From assembly GCF_041380235.1 (NCBI RefSeq), contig NZ_JBGIYY010000010.1, positions 112,133-176,132 of the forward strand: 64,000 bases of DNA, in the 5' to 3' direction. The notes beneath the pieces are model-generated. The model saw only the letters and a list, made by a program, of their open reading frames with translations, ran no database searches and was not told where the DNA came from. Position numbers and translations under genes: made by a program. Source of the DNA: Glaciecola sp041380235. GTDB lineage: Bacteria > Pseudomonadota > Gammaproteobacteria > Enterobacterales > Alteromonadaceae. Positions 45,210 to 53,401 of this stretch are shown here, one piece after another; position 1 is the first letter of the stretch, and the number at the start of each line of letters is the position of its first letter.

Positions 45210-47521
45210 AAACTTTCCTCAATATTATCAATCAATACAGCTGTCGACTCACCCTTGGTGAATACTTCGGTCACGAGCGGCAATTTCACATCATTAAAGC
45301 GATTATTTTGAATTAATGTCTGTGGCTCACCCACCGTATGCTCGATAATGATGTCTGCACTGCTATTAAAAGTGTTATCAATCATGTCAGTATCTTGAAC
45401 GCCATGCAGATAGATAGAAGCACCCGACTTATTACGCTTACCCAATCCAATGTTGCTCAAGGTGTTATTCGTAAACAAGAAATGGGGGCCGAAGGTGCTT
45501 TCATCAGTGCCACCGCGATATATTTTTGCTATGGCGCCTTGCACATTATCAAAGCTCGAATTTTGGAAAGTGACGTATTCCGCGTTGTAAATGCCGAGGT
45601 CGTCTTGCTCTTTATTCAAACGTAAAATATCACCGGTGATATTTGTAAAGGTACTGTCCTTGATGAGGATATCATCCGCTAAGCTCCTGTAGCCGGAATC
45701 AAAAACATGCGCGGAATGATTCACGTCAAGATTGCTAATGTTTACACCAATAATGGCCAAACGATAGTTTAACAAGGTAGGCGTACGAGAATTTCGAATG
45801 AGTACATTACCGGCCGAGTCGGGAGATTTTTCGCCATTAATATCAAGATTTTCTAAAGATAAGCTACCGCCATCGACAATTTCGAACGTTAAGGAGCGCA
45901 TTGGGAATAAAGTTACATCACTATTTTCCGCACCTGCAATCGTAACCATAGTGCTAATTTGCAACTGCTTATTTAAAGAGTAGTTGCCCGATTCAAGCTC
46001 TATTCGATCACCTGAGCTTGCTTCACTTAGTGCATCCATTAATGCTTGGCTTGTAGCAACTTTCACCACATCACCTGAATTAAACTCTGCCACCGGGCCT
46101 GGCTTTGGATACCAACTTACGCCGACGTCGTCTTTGTTAACTGGCAAGGCCAACAAGCTAGCACCGATTTGCTTTGAGAGCGCAATATCACTTGTCAATA
46201 AACCATTTGCGTTGCGGGTGAGCTGAACATCTTGCACATCAAAACCATATGCAATTGTATCTGGCACGGCCAAGGTACTTATGTTTTCAGCAAACACAAT
46301 CCCTGAAACATCGTCAAATATTTTAAATGGGTGGCTAGATTCGTTTACTACCAAGTTGCGTTTAAAGGTACTATTAATAGGCACCGCACTGCGCTCTGCA
46401 TCACTACCAGCGGCTAGATTGATGTTACTTACGCCAACGATGGTGTTGTTTTCAATGATTGCACCATCTACTTGATGATAGCGATTAATACTCGAATTAG
46501 GCACACCGTTTAAAATGACAAAGCCGCCACCGAATCTTATCCCCGTGAGACCTTCCATATAATTGTTGCGAATAGTTTGCTGAGCATTGATTACGCGTAT
46601 ACCACCAGTGTGACTTTTCCCGTTACCCAGAAAGACATTCCCTTCAACTAAGTTATTGTTGCCATGGCGCAAGGTTAAGGTGCCGCGAGATTCAAAAAAA
46701 ACGTTATTTTTAAAGCTATTGCTGCCCGATTTGTTAGAAATTATTTCAACTTCGCCATTTGCTCGGTCAAAGTAGTTGTTTTCTACGGTAGTAAATGAGT
46801 TGCTTAGTGAATATTTGCTGGTTCCGATACGCAAGGTTTCGCCGCCATTAGAGCCCAAAATCGGCCTTGGCCCAAAATAGTTATAATCAATTCTATGGTA
46901 GTTTTCTTGGCTTTCCAATGAGTTGAGCCTAACTGCCATGGTGACGCCGGCATTGCTTTTACCCACTAAATGATTATGGTCAAAACGGTTATGTTTGCCA
47001 AACAGAGCAACCCAAGAATCTGAATTAAACTTATCAGGGTTCGAAAAGCCATCAATAACAGTACGTGTCACCCTTGAGTGATAGGCGTATTTAGAGGACT
47101 CTCCCCTAAAAGCAATCACCACACCGGTCGGACTGTAACCGTCCTTGAATACCAGCCCAGATACTTCTAAATATCGCCCTTGTAAACTCAAGCTGGATTG
47201 ACCTGATAAAATTACTTTACCCTCGGTTTGCGCCATCAATCTAATTGGCTTACCTTCAGTCCCCTCACCTTTGAGCAAAATTTCAGCATCGCGCCATACG
47301 CCGTTTGCCATGACTATGGTGTCGCCGGGGCCTAAGTTACTCGCTGCACTTTCATACTCTTCAATTGTTTTGACTAGCACGCCGTTAGTATCGGCAGAAT
47401 AATCGCCGGAGTCGAGCAGAGCATTAGACGTTTGTTTGCAGCCAAAAAGCACTGTAGACATAGTGATTGCAAGCACAAAACTCGCGAAGTAGAACGACAC
47501 AATACGTGTAAGCTTTTTCAT
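45206..47521 (-). CDS. PL6 alginate lyase, two-beta-helix type
   Basis: A 771-residue exported lyase with a lipoprotein-like signal (STVLFGCKQ). The N-terminal parallel beta-helix has the PL6 signatures LGPGDTIVMANGVWRD, KHNRFDHNHLVGKSNAGVT, ETLRIGTSKYS and ENNYFDRANGEVEIISNKSG. It also has RGTLTLRHGNNNLVEGNVFL, with the likely Bronsted base Lys264 and acid Arg285, 21 residues apart as in AlyGC of Paraglaciecola chathamensis. A second beta-helix domain fills the C-terminal half, also as in AlyGC. The ATG at 47521 follows AAAGG; an upstream start at 47590 is not supported. It degrades alginate at the cell surface or in the periplasm. Confidence 0.93.
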   Translation of the reverse strand: MKKLTRIVSFYFASFVLAITMSTVLFGCKQTSNALLDSGDYSADTNGVLVKTIEEYESAASNLGPGDTIVMANGVWRDAEILLKGEGTEGKPIRLMAQTEGKVILSGQSSLSLQGRYLEVSGLVFKDGYSPTGVVIAFRGESSKYAYHSRVTRTVIDGFSNPDKFNSDSWVALFGKHNRFDHNHLVGKSNAGVTMAVRLNSLESQENYHRIDYNYFGPRPILGSNGGETLRIGTSKYSLSNSFTTVENNYFDRANGEVEIISNKSGSNSFKNNVFFESRGTLTLRHGNNNLVEGNVFLGNGKSHTGGIRVINAQQTIRNNYMEGLTGIRFGGGFVILNGVPNSSINRYHQVDGAIIENNTIVGVSNINLAAGSDAERSAVPINSTFKRNLVVNESSHPFKIFDDVSGIVFAENISTLAVPDTIAYGFDVQDVQLTRNANGLLTSDIALSKQIGASLLALPVNKDDVGVSWYPKPGPVAEFNSGDVVKVATSQALMDALSEASSGDRIELESGNYSLNKQLQISTMVTIAGAENSDVTLFPMRSLTFEIVDGGSLSLENLDINGEKSPDSAGNVLIRNSRTPTLLNYRLAIIGVNISNLDVNHSAHVFDSGYRSLADDILIKDSTFTNITGDILRLNKEQDDLGIYNAEYVTFQNSSFDNVQGAIAKIYRGGTDESTFGPHFLFTNNTLSNIGLGKRNKSGASIYLHGVQDTDMIDNTFNSSADIIIEHTVGEPQTLIQNNRFNDVKLPLVTEVFTKGESTAVLIDNIEESL

Positions 47522-47617
47522 GCAAATAGCCTTTGTAATTGAAAAGAAAAAATAGCATCCATGCTTTTTGTAATGTCCTTTTGGGAGCAATGATGGTGAT
47601 TTAGGCCTAAATTCTGA

Positions 47618-48364
47618 TCACGAGAACAGTAAGCCACCATTAATATCTATATTCGTGCCGGTCATATATGAAGAATTTGGACTGGTCAAAAACGCAACCA
47701 ACTTAGCAACTTCTTCGGCTTTACCTTCTCGCTTTAAAGCGGTTGCAGCCGCCACGTTTGTTCTAACTGAATCATTGGTAAAGGTATCGTGGAAGCCGGT
47801 GCTAATCATGCCAGGACAAACGCTATTGACTCGTACCGATGAACCTAGCTCTTTTGCTAAAGCGCGAGTAAAAGTCATCACCGCACCTTTTGACGTCGCA
47901 TATGCAACGGCTCCAGGACCGCCGCCGTCTCTCGCTGCTTGCGACGCGAATGTTACGATGCTGCCACCTTCAGACAAATGCGGGATCACGGCATGCGTCA
48001 TAAGATAAAGGGAAGTTAGGTTGACTTCTAAGACCTTGTTCCAGTGGCTCAAATCCATTTCGGATATGGTCTTGCGTGCAATTAAACCGCCAGAAACATG
48101 CACTAGAGAATCAATTTTACCAAAAGTGTCGAGAGCAGTACTGACCGTCAAATTGACATCATCGGGCTTAGTCAGATCAGCCTGCACGGCTATAGCAGTG
48201 CCGCCTGCGGCACTGATTTTTGCAACAACTGCATTTGCACCATCAGCACTGGAATGGTAGGTAAGCAAAACTGAAGCGCCTTGCTCAGCGAGTTCAATTG
48301 CACAGGCAGCGCCGATATCTCGGCCACCACCAGCAACAATTACTACTTTACCGGTCATCAACAT
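47618..48364 (-). CDS. SDR oxidoreductase of the alginate operon (possible DEH reductase)
   Basis: A 248-residue short-chain dehydrogenase. It has GGGRDIGAACAIELA (nucleotide binding), the Ser in FASQAARDGGG, YATSK (Tyr/Lys) and CPGMISTGFHDTF. The usual NNAG is replaced by HVSGG. Its place just upstream of the PL6/PL17 lyases suggests reduction of 4-deoxy-L-erythro-5-hexoseulose uronate (DEH) to KDG, as SDR reductases do in Sphingomonas A1. A clearer DEH reductase (dehR) lies nearby, so this gene may be redundant, differ in cofactor or act on another sugar acid. GGAG precedes the ATG at 48364. Confidence 0.75.
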   Translation of the reverse strand: MLMTGKVVIVAGGGRDIGAACAIELAEQGASVLLTYHSSADGANAVVAKISAAGGTAIAVQADLTKPDDVNLTVSTALDTFGKIDSLVHVSGGLIARKTISEMDLSHWNKVLEVNLTSLYLMTHAVIPHLSEGGSIVTFASQAARDGGGPGAVAYATSKGAVMTFTRALAKELGSSVRVNSVCPGMISTGFHDTFTNDSVRTNVAAATALKREGKAEEVAKLVAFLTSPNSSYMTGTNIDINGGLLFS

Positions 48365-48436
48365 CTATGGTCTCCATAAAATCAAAGGCTAGAGTGTTTT
48401 AGCAATCTCATGCTTTGATTTGTTATCAAATTGTGA

Positions 48437-48505
48437 ATTCTAACCAGATGGTAACCAATTGTTGCGCTTTAAGTCAACCAATTAATGCCTGTTGATATTA
48501 CCAAT
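48437..48505 (-). promoter_or_regulatory. Promoter of the SDR-PL6-PL17 operon with phased CCAAT boxes
   Basis: Boxes start at 48444 (CCAGA), 48455, 48478 and 48501 (CCAAT), with spacings of 11, 23 and 23 bp. On the minus strand the first box is followed after 1 nt by TAGAAT (plus 48442-48437), a good -10. The arrangement repeats that at 50009-50098. Confidence 0.6.
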
Positions 48506-48525
48506 TTAAAATTGCGCATAGCATG

Positions 48526-48870
48526 CTATAAATCGTCGACAAAGTCTTCGCGGGCAGGGCTAAAGGTGTCGATTAAGATGCCGCCTGTAGGTGATACTGC
48601 GCCATGATCAACATGTGGCGGCACAAAAAAACTGTCGCCAGCTTTTAAAACTTTGATCACACCATCTACATTGACATGAAACTCGCCCTCAACAACATGA
48701 GAAACTTGCGAGTGCCGATGGGCGTGAACATAGCCTTCTGCGCCTTTATCAAACCAGATTTTCACGGCCATTAACTCGTGGTTATAACCAAGCATTTGTC
48801 GTTTTAAGCCACCACCAATATCTTCAATTTCGGTTTCATTGCCAAATGAAAAGTGTTTACTTTGACTCAT
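48526..48870 (-). CDS. kdgF: KdgF cupin, unsaturated-uronate linearising enzyme
   Basis: A 114-residue single-domain cupin. It has the metal-binding set EGYVHAHRHSQVSHVVEGEF (His/His/Gln/His region) and DSFFVPPHVDHGAV. The length and the IGGGLKRQMLGYNHELMAVK opening match KdgF. KdgF speeds conversion of the cyclic unsaturated uronate monomer, from alginate or pectin lyases, to the linear ketouronate (DEH/DKI). It links the exo-lyase (PL17) to the DEH reductase. AAAGG precedes the ATG. Confidence 0.9.
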   Translation of the reverse strand: MSQSKHFSFGNETEIEDIGGGLKRQMLGYNHELMAVKIWFDKGAEGYVHAHRHSQVSHVVEGEFHVNVDGVIKVLKAGDSFFVPPHVDHGAVSPTGGILIDTFSPAREDFVDDL

Positions 48871-48958
48871 TATAAGTACCTTTTAGACGAAAACAGAGGC
48901 GTAAGCCTCAGATTTGTGAGTAATGTTCGCCCGCAGTTTCAGACTACGGGCTCAATAT

Positions 48959-49837
48959 TTATTTATTCAGAGAAAGAAAATAATCGAAAATTTCAGGTAC
49001 GTTACCGTTACCCATACCGGCATCTACCGCAGCATTTAGGTTGGCTGACGTGCCTTCTGCGATTTCTGCTCGAGTGCCAAGATCTTTTACCATTTCTAAG
49101 AAGTAACCTAAATCTTTATTCGCATTTGCAATTGAAAAGCCTAAGTCGCTCACCCCATCAACGGCGTAATTTTTACAAAACTGCATGAATGGTGAGCTCG
49201 ATGGGCCAGTAGACATAATGTCAAATAATTGCTGACGGTCTACCCCAGCACGATCAGCAACTGCAAAGGCTTGCGACATAGCAGCAACAGTGGTCATACC
49301 CATGAAATTATTAATCAGTTTAGTAGTATGTCCGGCCCCTAGGGCACCAAGGTAAAACACATTTTCGCCTTGCTGATCTAGCACCGGCTTAACCTTATTA
49401 AAGGTCGCCTGGTCGCCGGCAGCCATGATGTTTAAGAGGCCGTCTTTAGCATGAGCTGGGGTGCGTCCGAGCGGAGCATCAATCATACCCGCGCCTTTCT
49501 TGGCTAAGTCTGCACCTATTTTACGAGTAGAGGCTGGAATAGAAGTACCAAAGTCAATCAATACTGCACCGGCTTTAATACCGCTTAAAATACCTTTCTC
49601 TGCATAGACGATACTTTCGACGACCTTAGAGGTGGTGACGCTGAGCATAATAATATCGCTGGCGGCTGCCAACTCTGCCGCTGATGCGGCTTCTGTAGCA
49701 CCGTTGGCAACGGCCGCGGCCACTGCTTCTTTATTAAGATCCATTACAAAAAGCTCAAAGCCCTTGTTTAATAGATTCTCAACCATATTTCCGCCCATGA
49801 GACCTAGGCCTATAAAGCCAATAGTAGGTTTTGTCAT
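48959..49837 (-). CDS. dehR: DEH reductase, beta-hydroxyacid dehydrogenase family
   Basis: A 292-residue 3-hydroxyisobutyrate-dehydrogenase-like enzyme. It has IGFIGLGLMGGNMVENLLNK (Rossmann), VLIDFGTSIPASTRKIGADL, DAPLGRTPAHAKDGLLNIMA, GAGHTTKLINNFMGMTTVAA (catalytic Lys and Asn) and ANKDLGYFLEM. The blocks match DehR of Vibrio splendidus as I recall it. It reduces DEH to KDG. AGGAG precedes the ATG. The gene heads the minus-strand unit with kdgF 88 bp downstream. Confidence 0.9.
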   Translation of the reverse strand: MTKPTIGFIGLGLMGGNMVENLLNKGFELFVMDLNKEAVAAAVANGATEAASAAELAAASDIIMLSVTTSKVVESIVYAEKGILSGIKAGAVLIDFGTSIPASTRKIGADLAKKGAGMIDAPLGRTPAHAKDGLLNIMAAGDQATFNKVKPVLDQQGENVFYLGALGAGHTTKLINNFMGMTTVAAMSQAFAVADRAGVDRQQLFDIMSTGPSSSPFMQFCKNYAVDGVSDLGFSIANANKDLGYFLEMVKDLGTRAEIAEGTSANLNAAVDAGMGNGNVPEIFDYFLSLNK

Positions 49838-50008
49838 GTCTAACTCCTAAATATTTTGAGGTGTGTCATTGTGATTATGAAAGGCGCTCATCCAAGTGTT
49901 CAGCTAATGCAGGCTGTCCTATTACACAATTACTTGTGATGCGAGCTTACCTTTACCAACGAATTTGTCACGATTTTGACTTTAGCAGAGCTTTCTTTCG
50001 AAAAATCA

Positions 50009-50098
50009 ATACTAACCAATTAGAATCTATTTGTCAGCCAATTTTGTTAAAATTGGACAACCAATAAGTTAATTTTTTAATGCCAATAAAAAACCAAT
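50009..50098 (-). promoter_or_regulatory. dehR promoter with five phased CCAAT boxes
   Basis: CCAAT starts at 50016, 50038, 50061, 50083 and 50094, with spacings of 22, 23, 22 and 11 bp. On the minus strand CTGACA (plus 50037-50032), a 17-bp spacer and TAGTAT (plus 50014-50009) form a good promoter. The first box lies in the spacer, 1 nt from the -10. ATTGGACAACCAAT at 50052-50065 is also a UxuR-like inverted site. Confidence 0.65.
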
Positions 50099-50273
50099 TT
50101 ATAAAATAAATTTATGCCATTGAAATATATACCATTTTTATTATTTTAGATTTCATTTTTAAGTAAAAAAATATGAGGTGACTTTCTATACCTTAGCCAA
50201 TTATTAGTCATAAGTGAGAAATCATGAATGCTAAATCAAGTAAGCACATGTAAGCGAGGCAATAAATGAATAT

Positions 50274-50307
50274 AAAAAAATGCCTCTACTGTCGGAAGAG
50301 GCATTTT
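50274..50307 (-). terminator. Terminator of the GlsB/YeaQ-type gene
   Basis: AAAATGCCTCT (50277-50287) and AGAGGCATTTT (50297-50307) pair over 11 bp. On the minus strand the hairpin is followed by a run of T, about 30 bp past the gene's stop codon. Confidence 0.85.
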
Positions 50308-50338
50308 AAATGAGTTTTAAAAATGTGTTCAATATGAC

Positions 50339-50587
50339 TTATTTTTTGACCTGGCGGTAAATAAACAGCAGTAGCAATGCACCAACAATTGCAGTGGCCA
50401 TGCTTCCTAGACTAAATGTACCGACGGTTCCAAGACCGAACATTGAGCCCACCCAACCGCCTACAAAGGCACCTGCAATTCCCAATAAGGTAGTGATAAT
50501 AAATCCACCGCCGTCTTTACCGGGCATGATCATCTTAGCAATAACACCCGCGATCAAACCAAATACAATCCACGAAATAATACCCAT
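50339..50587 (-). CDS. GlsB/YeaQ/YmgE-family stress membrane protein
   Basis: An 82-residue protein with three hydrophobic segments and the family pattern IISWIVFGLIAGVIAKMIMP, GKDGGGFIITTLLGIAGAFV, GGWVGSMFGL and GSMATAIVGALLLLFIYR. It is a small inner-membrane protein family often linked to general stress; the molecular role is not known. AAGGA precedes the ATG and a strong terminator follows. Confidence 0.92.
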   Translation of the reverse strand: MGIISWIVFGLIAGVIAKMIMPGKDGGGFIITTLLGIAGAFVGGWVGSMFGLGTVGTFSLGSMATAIVGALLLLFIYRQVKK

Positions 50588-50762
50588 GCTAGTTCCTTTT
50601 TTATTGTTATGGCGAGTCTAGGTTTCCAGTTAAAGAGATAAATGTCAAGAAACCCCCCTCTTAGACTCTAATCTTTATGCTATTGAAGCTAACATTTGCT
50701 CACTCAATATTCTCGACATTACTATTATGCGGGAGAGGCGCAATGCGTTTGTTGATCTGTGT

Positions 50763-51440
50763 TCACTGGGAAAGATGCAAAATTATTTGTGAGCCGTTAA
50801 ACATGTATTCCATATGCAATGACTGAGGGTTGTCCATTTTTAGCACCAGATTACTTGGGCCTTGCGGCACAAAGCTAGGATCATTGCTTCTTTGCGTGTC
50901 AATGACATACCCACCCGGCACAGATTGAATCAAACCGGCGTATTGATAATTAATGACATTGCCCCATCCATCTACCGTCATCAAGCTCGCCGACCAGTTT
51001 TGCTGCCCACCCGTTACCCCAGAAAACTGCATGCTGCCCTCTAGTGTGCCAGACAAATCAATCCCATTTTCTTCGTATTGATACAGGTACCACATCCCCA
51101 TCGGGAAAAATACGTTAGAGGAAGCAGGTGCCGGCGCTGGAGTGTTTTGAGGGTTTGGATTTTGCGCAACCTGCGTGTTGCCTGTCTGGGAATCTTTAAG
51201 CTGTGGAGTGTCTGCGAGATTGACAATCGCTGTATTATTTGGCATCAAACGCGGAAACAAAACCATGCCAATACCAAATACAATAAGAATGATAGAAGGG
51301 TTACTGACATTCAGTTTTATCCCAAAACCTTCTACTTGGTTACCGCTTTGTGATTCACGTTTGCCGGCAATAAATAACAGCAAACCAATAATGATTAATG
51401 CAACTCCTAGGGCAACAATCACGTAGTCAAACGTATCCAT
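50763..51440 (-). CDS. Membrane-anchored protein of unknown function
   Basis: A 225-residue protein with two N-terminal helices (about residues 7-25 and 48-66). A Pro/Asn/Gln-rich linker (NTQVAQNPNPQNTPAPAPA) and a beta-rich C-terminal domain of about 110 residues follow (FFPMGMWYLYQYEENGIDLS, MQFSGVTGGQQNWSASLM). I do not recognise the family. The C-terminal domain looks like a small beta-barrel or lipocalin-like fold, which is inference only. Confidence 0.65.
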   Translation of the reverse strand: MDTFDYVIVALGVALIIIGLLLFIAGKRESQSGNQVEGFGIKLNVSNPSIILIVFGIGMVLFPRLMPNNTAIVNLADTPQLKDSQTGNTQVAQNPNPQNTPAPAPASSNVFFPMGMWYLYQYEENGIDLSGTLEGSMQFSGVTGGQQNWSASLMTVDGWGNVINYQYAGLIQSVPGGYVIDTQRSNDPSFVPQGPSNLVLKMDNPQSLHMEYMFNGSQIILHLSQ

Positions 51441-51725
51441 GCTTAGTCCTTAGCGTTATTTTTTAATTAATATAGACTGAAAAATACACAAATGCACTTC
51501 AAATATCGGCTCCCTGCCTCACTTTATAGCTTTAACATTTGTTTATTTATTGTACGACTCGCCGGCCATCACACTTGTTTTCGTATATCAAATTCACCAA
51601 ATTAATTAATAAAACAAATAGAAGGTATCAGGACGCATGGAAAACTGTGCGCGAGGAATAAATCAGAGTTACTCACACAGGCAGGTTGATTGCTATATGA
51701 GCAATATTGGTTCAGACAATTAAAA

Positions 51726-52499
51726 CTAATTAGACCCTGTCAATCGACGCGCGTTACATACTATATTCGGATCGACTTCCCCAATAATCTCGGAGTCCTT
51801 ATTCTCATAGTTAATAAGACTCAGCAAGTATTTTATACTGTGTATTCTTGCTCTACGTTTGTCGTCAGAACGGACAATAGTCCATGGTGCACTATCGGTG
51901 TCGGTAGTCGTTAACATATGCAGTTTAGCTTGCTGATACTCGTCCCATAAACCAATTGCAACCTCGTCGATAGCGCTTAGCTTCCAACGTTTAAGGGGAT
52001 CGTTCCGTCTCGCTTCAAAACGTTCCTTTTGCACGTCTTGGGACACATCAAACCAAAATTTTACTAAGGTGATATCTGAGCGCACCAGCATCGACTCGAA
52101 TTGCGGCGCCTGCAGCATAAACTCTTGATACTCATTGTCGCTGCAAAAACCCATGACTTTCTCTACGCCGGCTCGATTATACCAACTGCGATCAAACAGC
52201 ACGATTTCGCCACCGGCAGGTAAATGCTCAACATATCGTTGAAAATACCATTGTTTACGCTCGGTATCAGAGGGTTTATTTAGGGCGACAATACGCGCCC
52301 CTCGAGGGTTTAAGTGATCGGTGAAACGCTTGATTGTGCCACCTTTGCCGGCAGCATCGATGCCTTCAAACACAATGACGATTTTATGCTCTGTAGCTTT
52401 GACCCAGTGCTGCAGTTTTAGAAGCTCTATTTGTAGATTTCTGAGTGTAGGTCGGTAGACATCATCTGCCAACTTCTCTGGATAAGGGAATAGACCCAT
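51726..52499 (-). CDS. ppk2: Polyphosphate kinase 2 family protein
   Basis: A PPK2 of about 257 residues. The Walker A motif GIDAAGKGGTIKRFTDHLNP, Walker B region EIVLFDRSWYNRAGVEKVMG and lid module with FEARRNDPLKRWKLSAIDE are present. The family transfers phosphate between polyphosphate and nucleotides. An ATG at 52499 with GAGGAA upstream was chosen; a TTG at 52538 would add 13 residues. The subclass (ADP- or AMP-phosphorylating) is not decided here. Confidence 0.92.
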   Translation of the reverse strand: MGLFPYPEKLADDVYRPTLRNLQIELLKLQHWVKATEHKIVIVFEGIDAAGKGGTIKRFTDHLNPRGARIVALNKPSDTERKQWYFQRYVEHLPAGGEIVLFDRSWYNRAGVEKVMGFCSDNEYQEFMLQAPQFESMLVRSDITLVKFWFDVSQDVQKERFEARRNDPLKRWKLSAIDEVAIGLWDEYQQAKLHMLTTTDTDSAPWTIVRSDDKRRARIHSIKYLLSLINYENKDSEIIGEVDPNIVCNARRLTGSN

Positions 52500-52589
52500 C
52501 AACTTGAGTTCCTCGCTTCTGGTGTTGCTTTGAGTCAATCTGCTTTAATTGCGTTTTTCATGCTTCATGAACCTTGCCACGGCCCAGCA

Positions 52590-53279
52590 CTATAGACTAC
52601 CCGTTTTATCTTTTTCAATTGCCACATCTAAGATGGTTAGTAATTCAGCTCTGGCTTTTAATTTTGTATTGCGGTGTGCCTTCATATCTAGCTTAGTCAT
52701 TGCCTGAGCAATATGACTCACCGAGGCAGGAAACTCTTGGACACTTACCACTTTATCCAAAAAACCCATAGTTACTGCATCTTTTGGCGAGACCATCTCA
52801 GCTAAAATTACACTTCGGTTAAAAAACACCGGAGCCAGTCGCCCGCGAGCTAACTCGACGCCTGCGTCATGCATACTCATGCCAATTGCGACTTCGTTAA
52901 GCCCTATTTTAAAATCACCATCCACACCAATTCGATAATCTGCCGAAAGCAGCAGGAAAGCCCCTTTTGCAACCGCATGTCCAGAGCAAGCCACCACCAC
53001 AGGGTAAGGAAAAGATAGCAAACGACGAGACAATGTCGAACCTTTCTGAACAAGCTCCATCGCTTTATCCATGCTTTCTTTCATCACCTTTAGATCGTAA
53101 CCTGCCGACAACATACCCGGAGTTCCGGTGATCACGACAACCGCTTTGGCTTGTTCAGCTTGGTCGAGCGCTTGATTAATATGGTCAATGACTTCATGCG
53201 AAATAGCATTTACTTTGCCGTTTTGAATGGTAATGGTAGCGACGTTATTTTCTATTTTAATGGCAACAACTTCCGACAC
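52590..53279 (-). CDS. Crotonase/enoyl-CoA hydratase family protein
   Basis: A 229-residue crotonase-fold protein with IQNGKVNAISHEVIDHINQA, ITGTPGMLSAGYDLKVMKES (oxyanion region), VVVACSGHAVAKGAFLLLSA and YRIGVDGDFKIGLNEVAIGM. The two catalytic Glu residues of classical enoyl-CoA hydratase are not both obvious: the second segment reads GMSMHDAGVELARGRL. It may be an isomerase, hydrolase or divergent member. The GTG start has AGGAG upstream. Confidence 0.85.
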   Translation of the reverse strand: MSEVVAIKIENNVATITIQNGKVNAISHEVIDHINQALDQAEQAKAVVVITGTPGMLSAGYDLKVMKESMDKAMELVQKGSTLSRRLLSFPYPVVVACSGHAVAKGAFLLLSADYRIGVDGDFKIGLNEVAIGMSMHDAGVELARGRLAPVFFNRSVILAEMVSPKDAVTMGFLDKVVSVQEFPASVSHIAQAMTKLDMKAHRNTKLKARAELLTILDVAIEKDKTGSL

Positions 53280-53401
53280 AAGACTCTCCTATTGATAATG
53301 ATGCTGCGTTTAAAACACGCAATTGTCTTAGTCTAATCTATTTGGATGGACTTCGGAAAATTTTAAACTGTTTGCGTAAAAGCAGATCTAAGTTTTCAAA
53401 C

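Larger units (their letters stand above)
49838..50338. other. Intergenic region upstream of dehR
   Basis: Strongly AT-rich, non-coding. It contains the dehR promoter with five CCAAT boxes (50009-50098) and the terminator of the downstream-facing membrane protein gene (50274-50307). Confidence 0.6.

Noticed and set aside
43005..47521. Alginate locus as a recently acquired mobile island
   Set aside because: No integrase, transposase, tRNA or direct repeats are visible at the borders, and composition by eye matches the neighbours.
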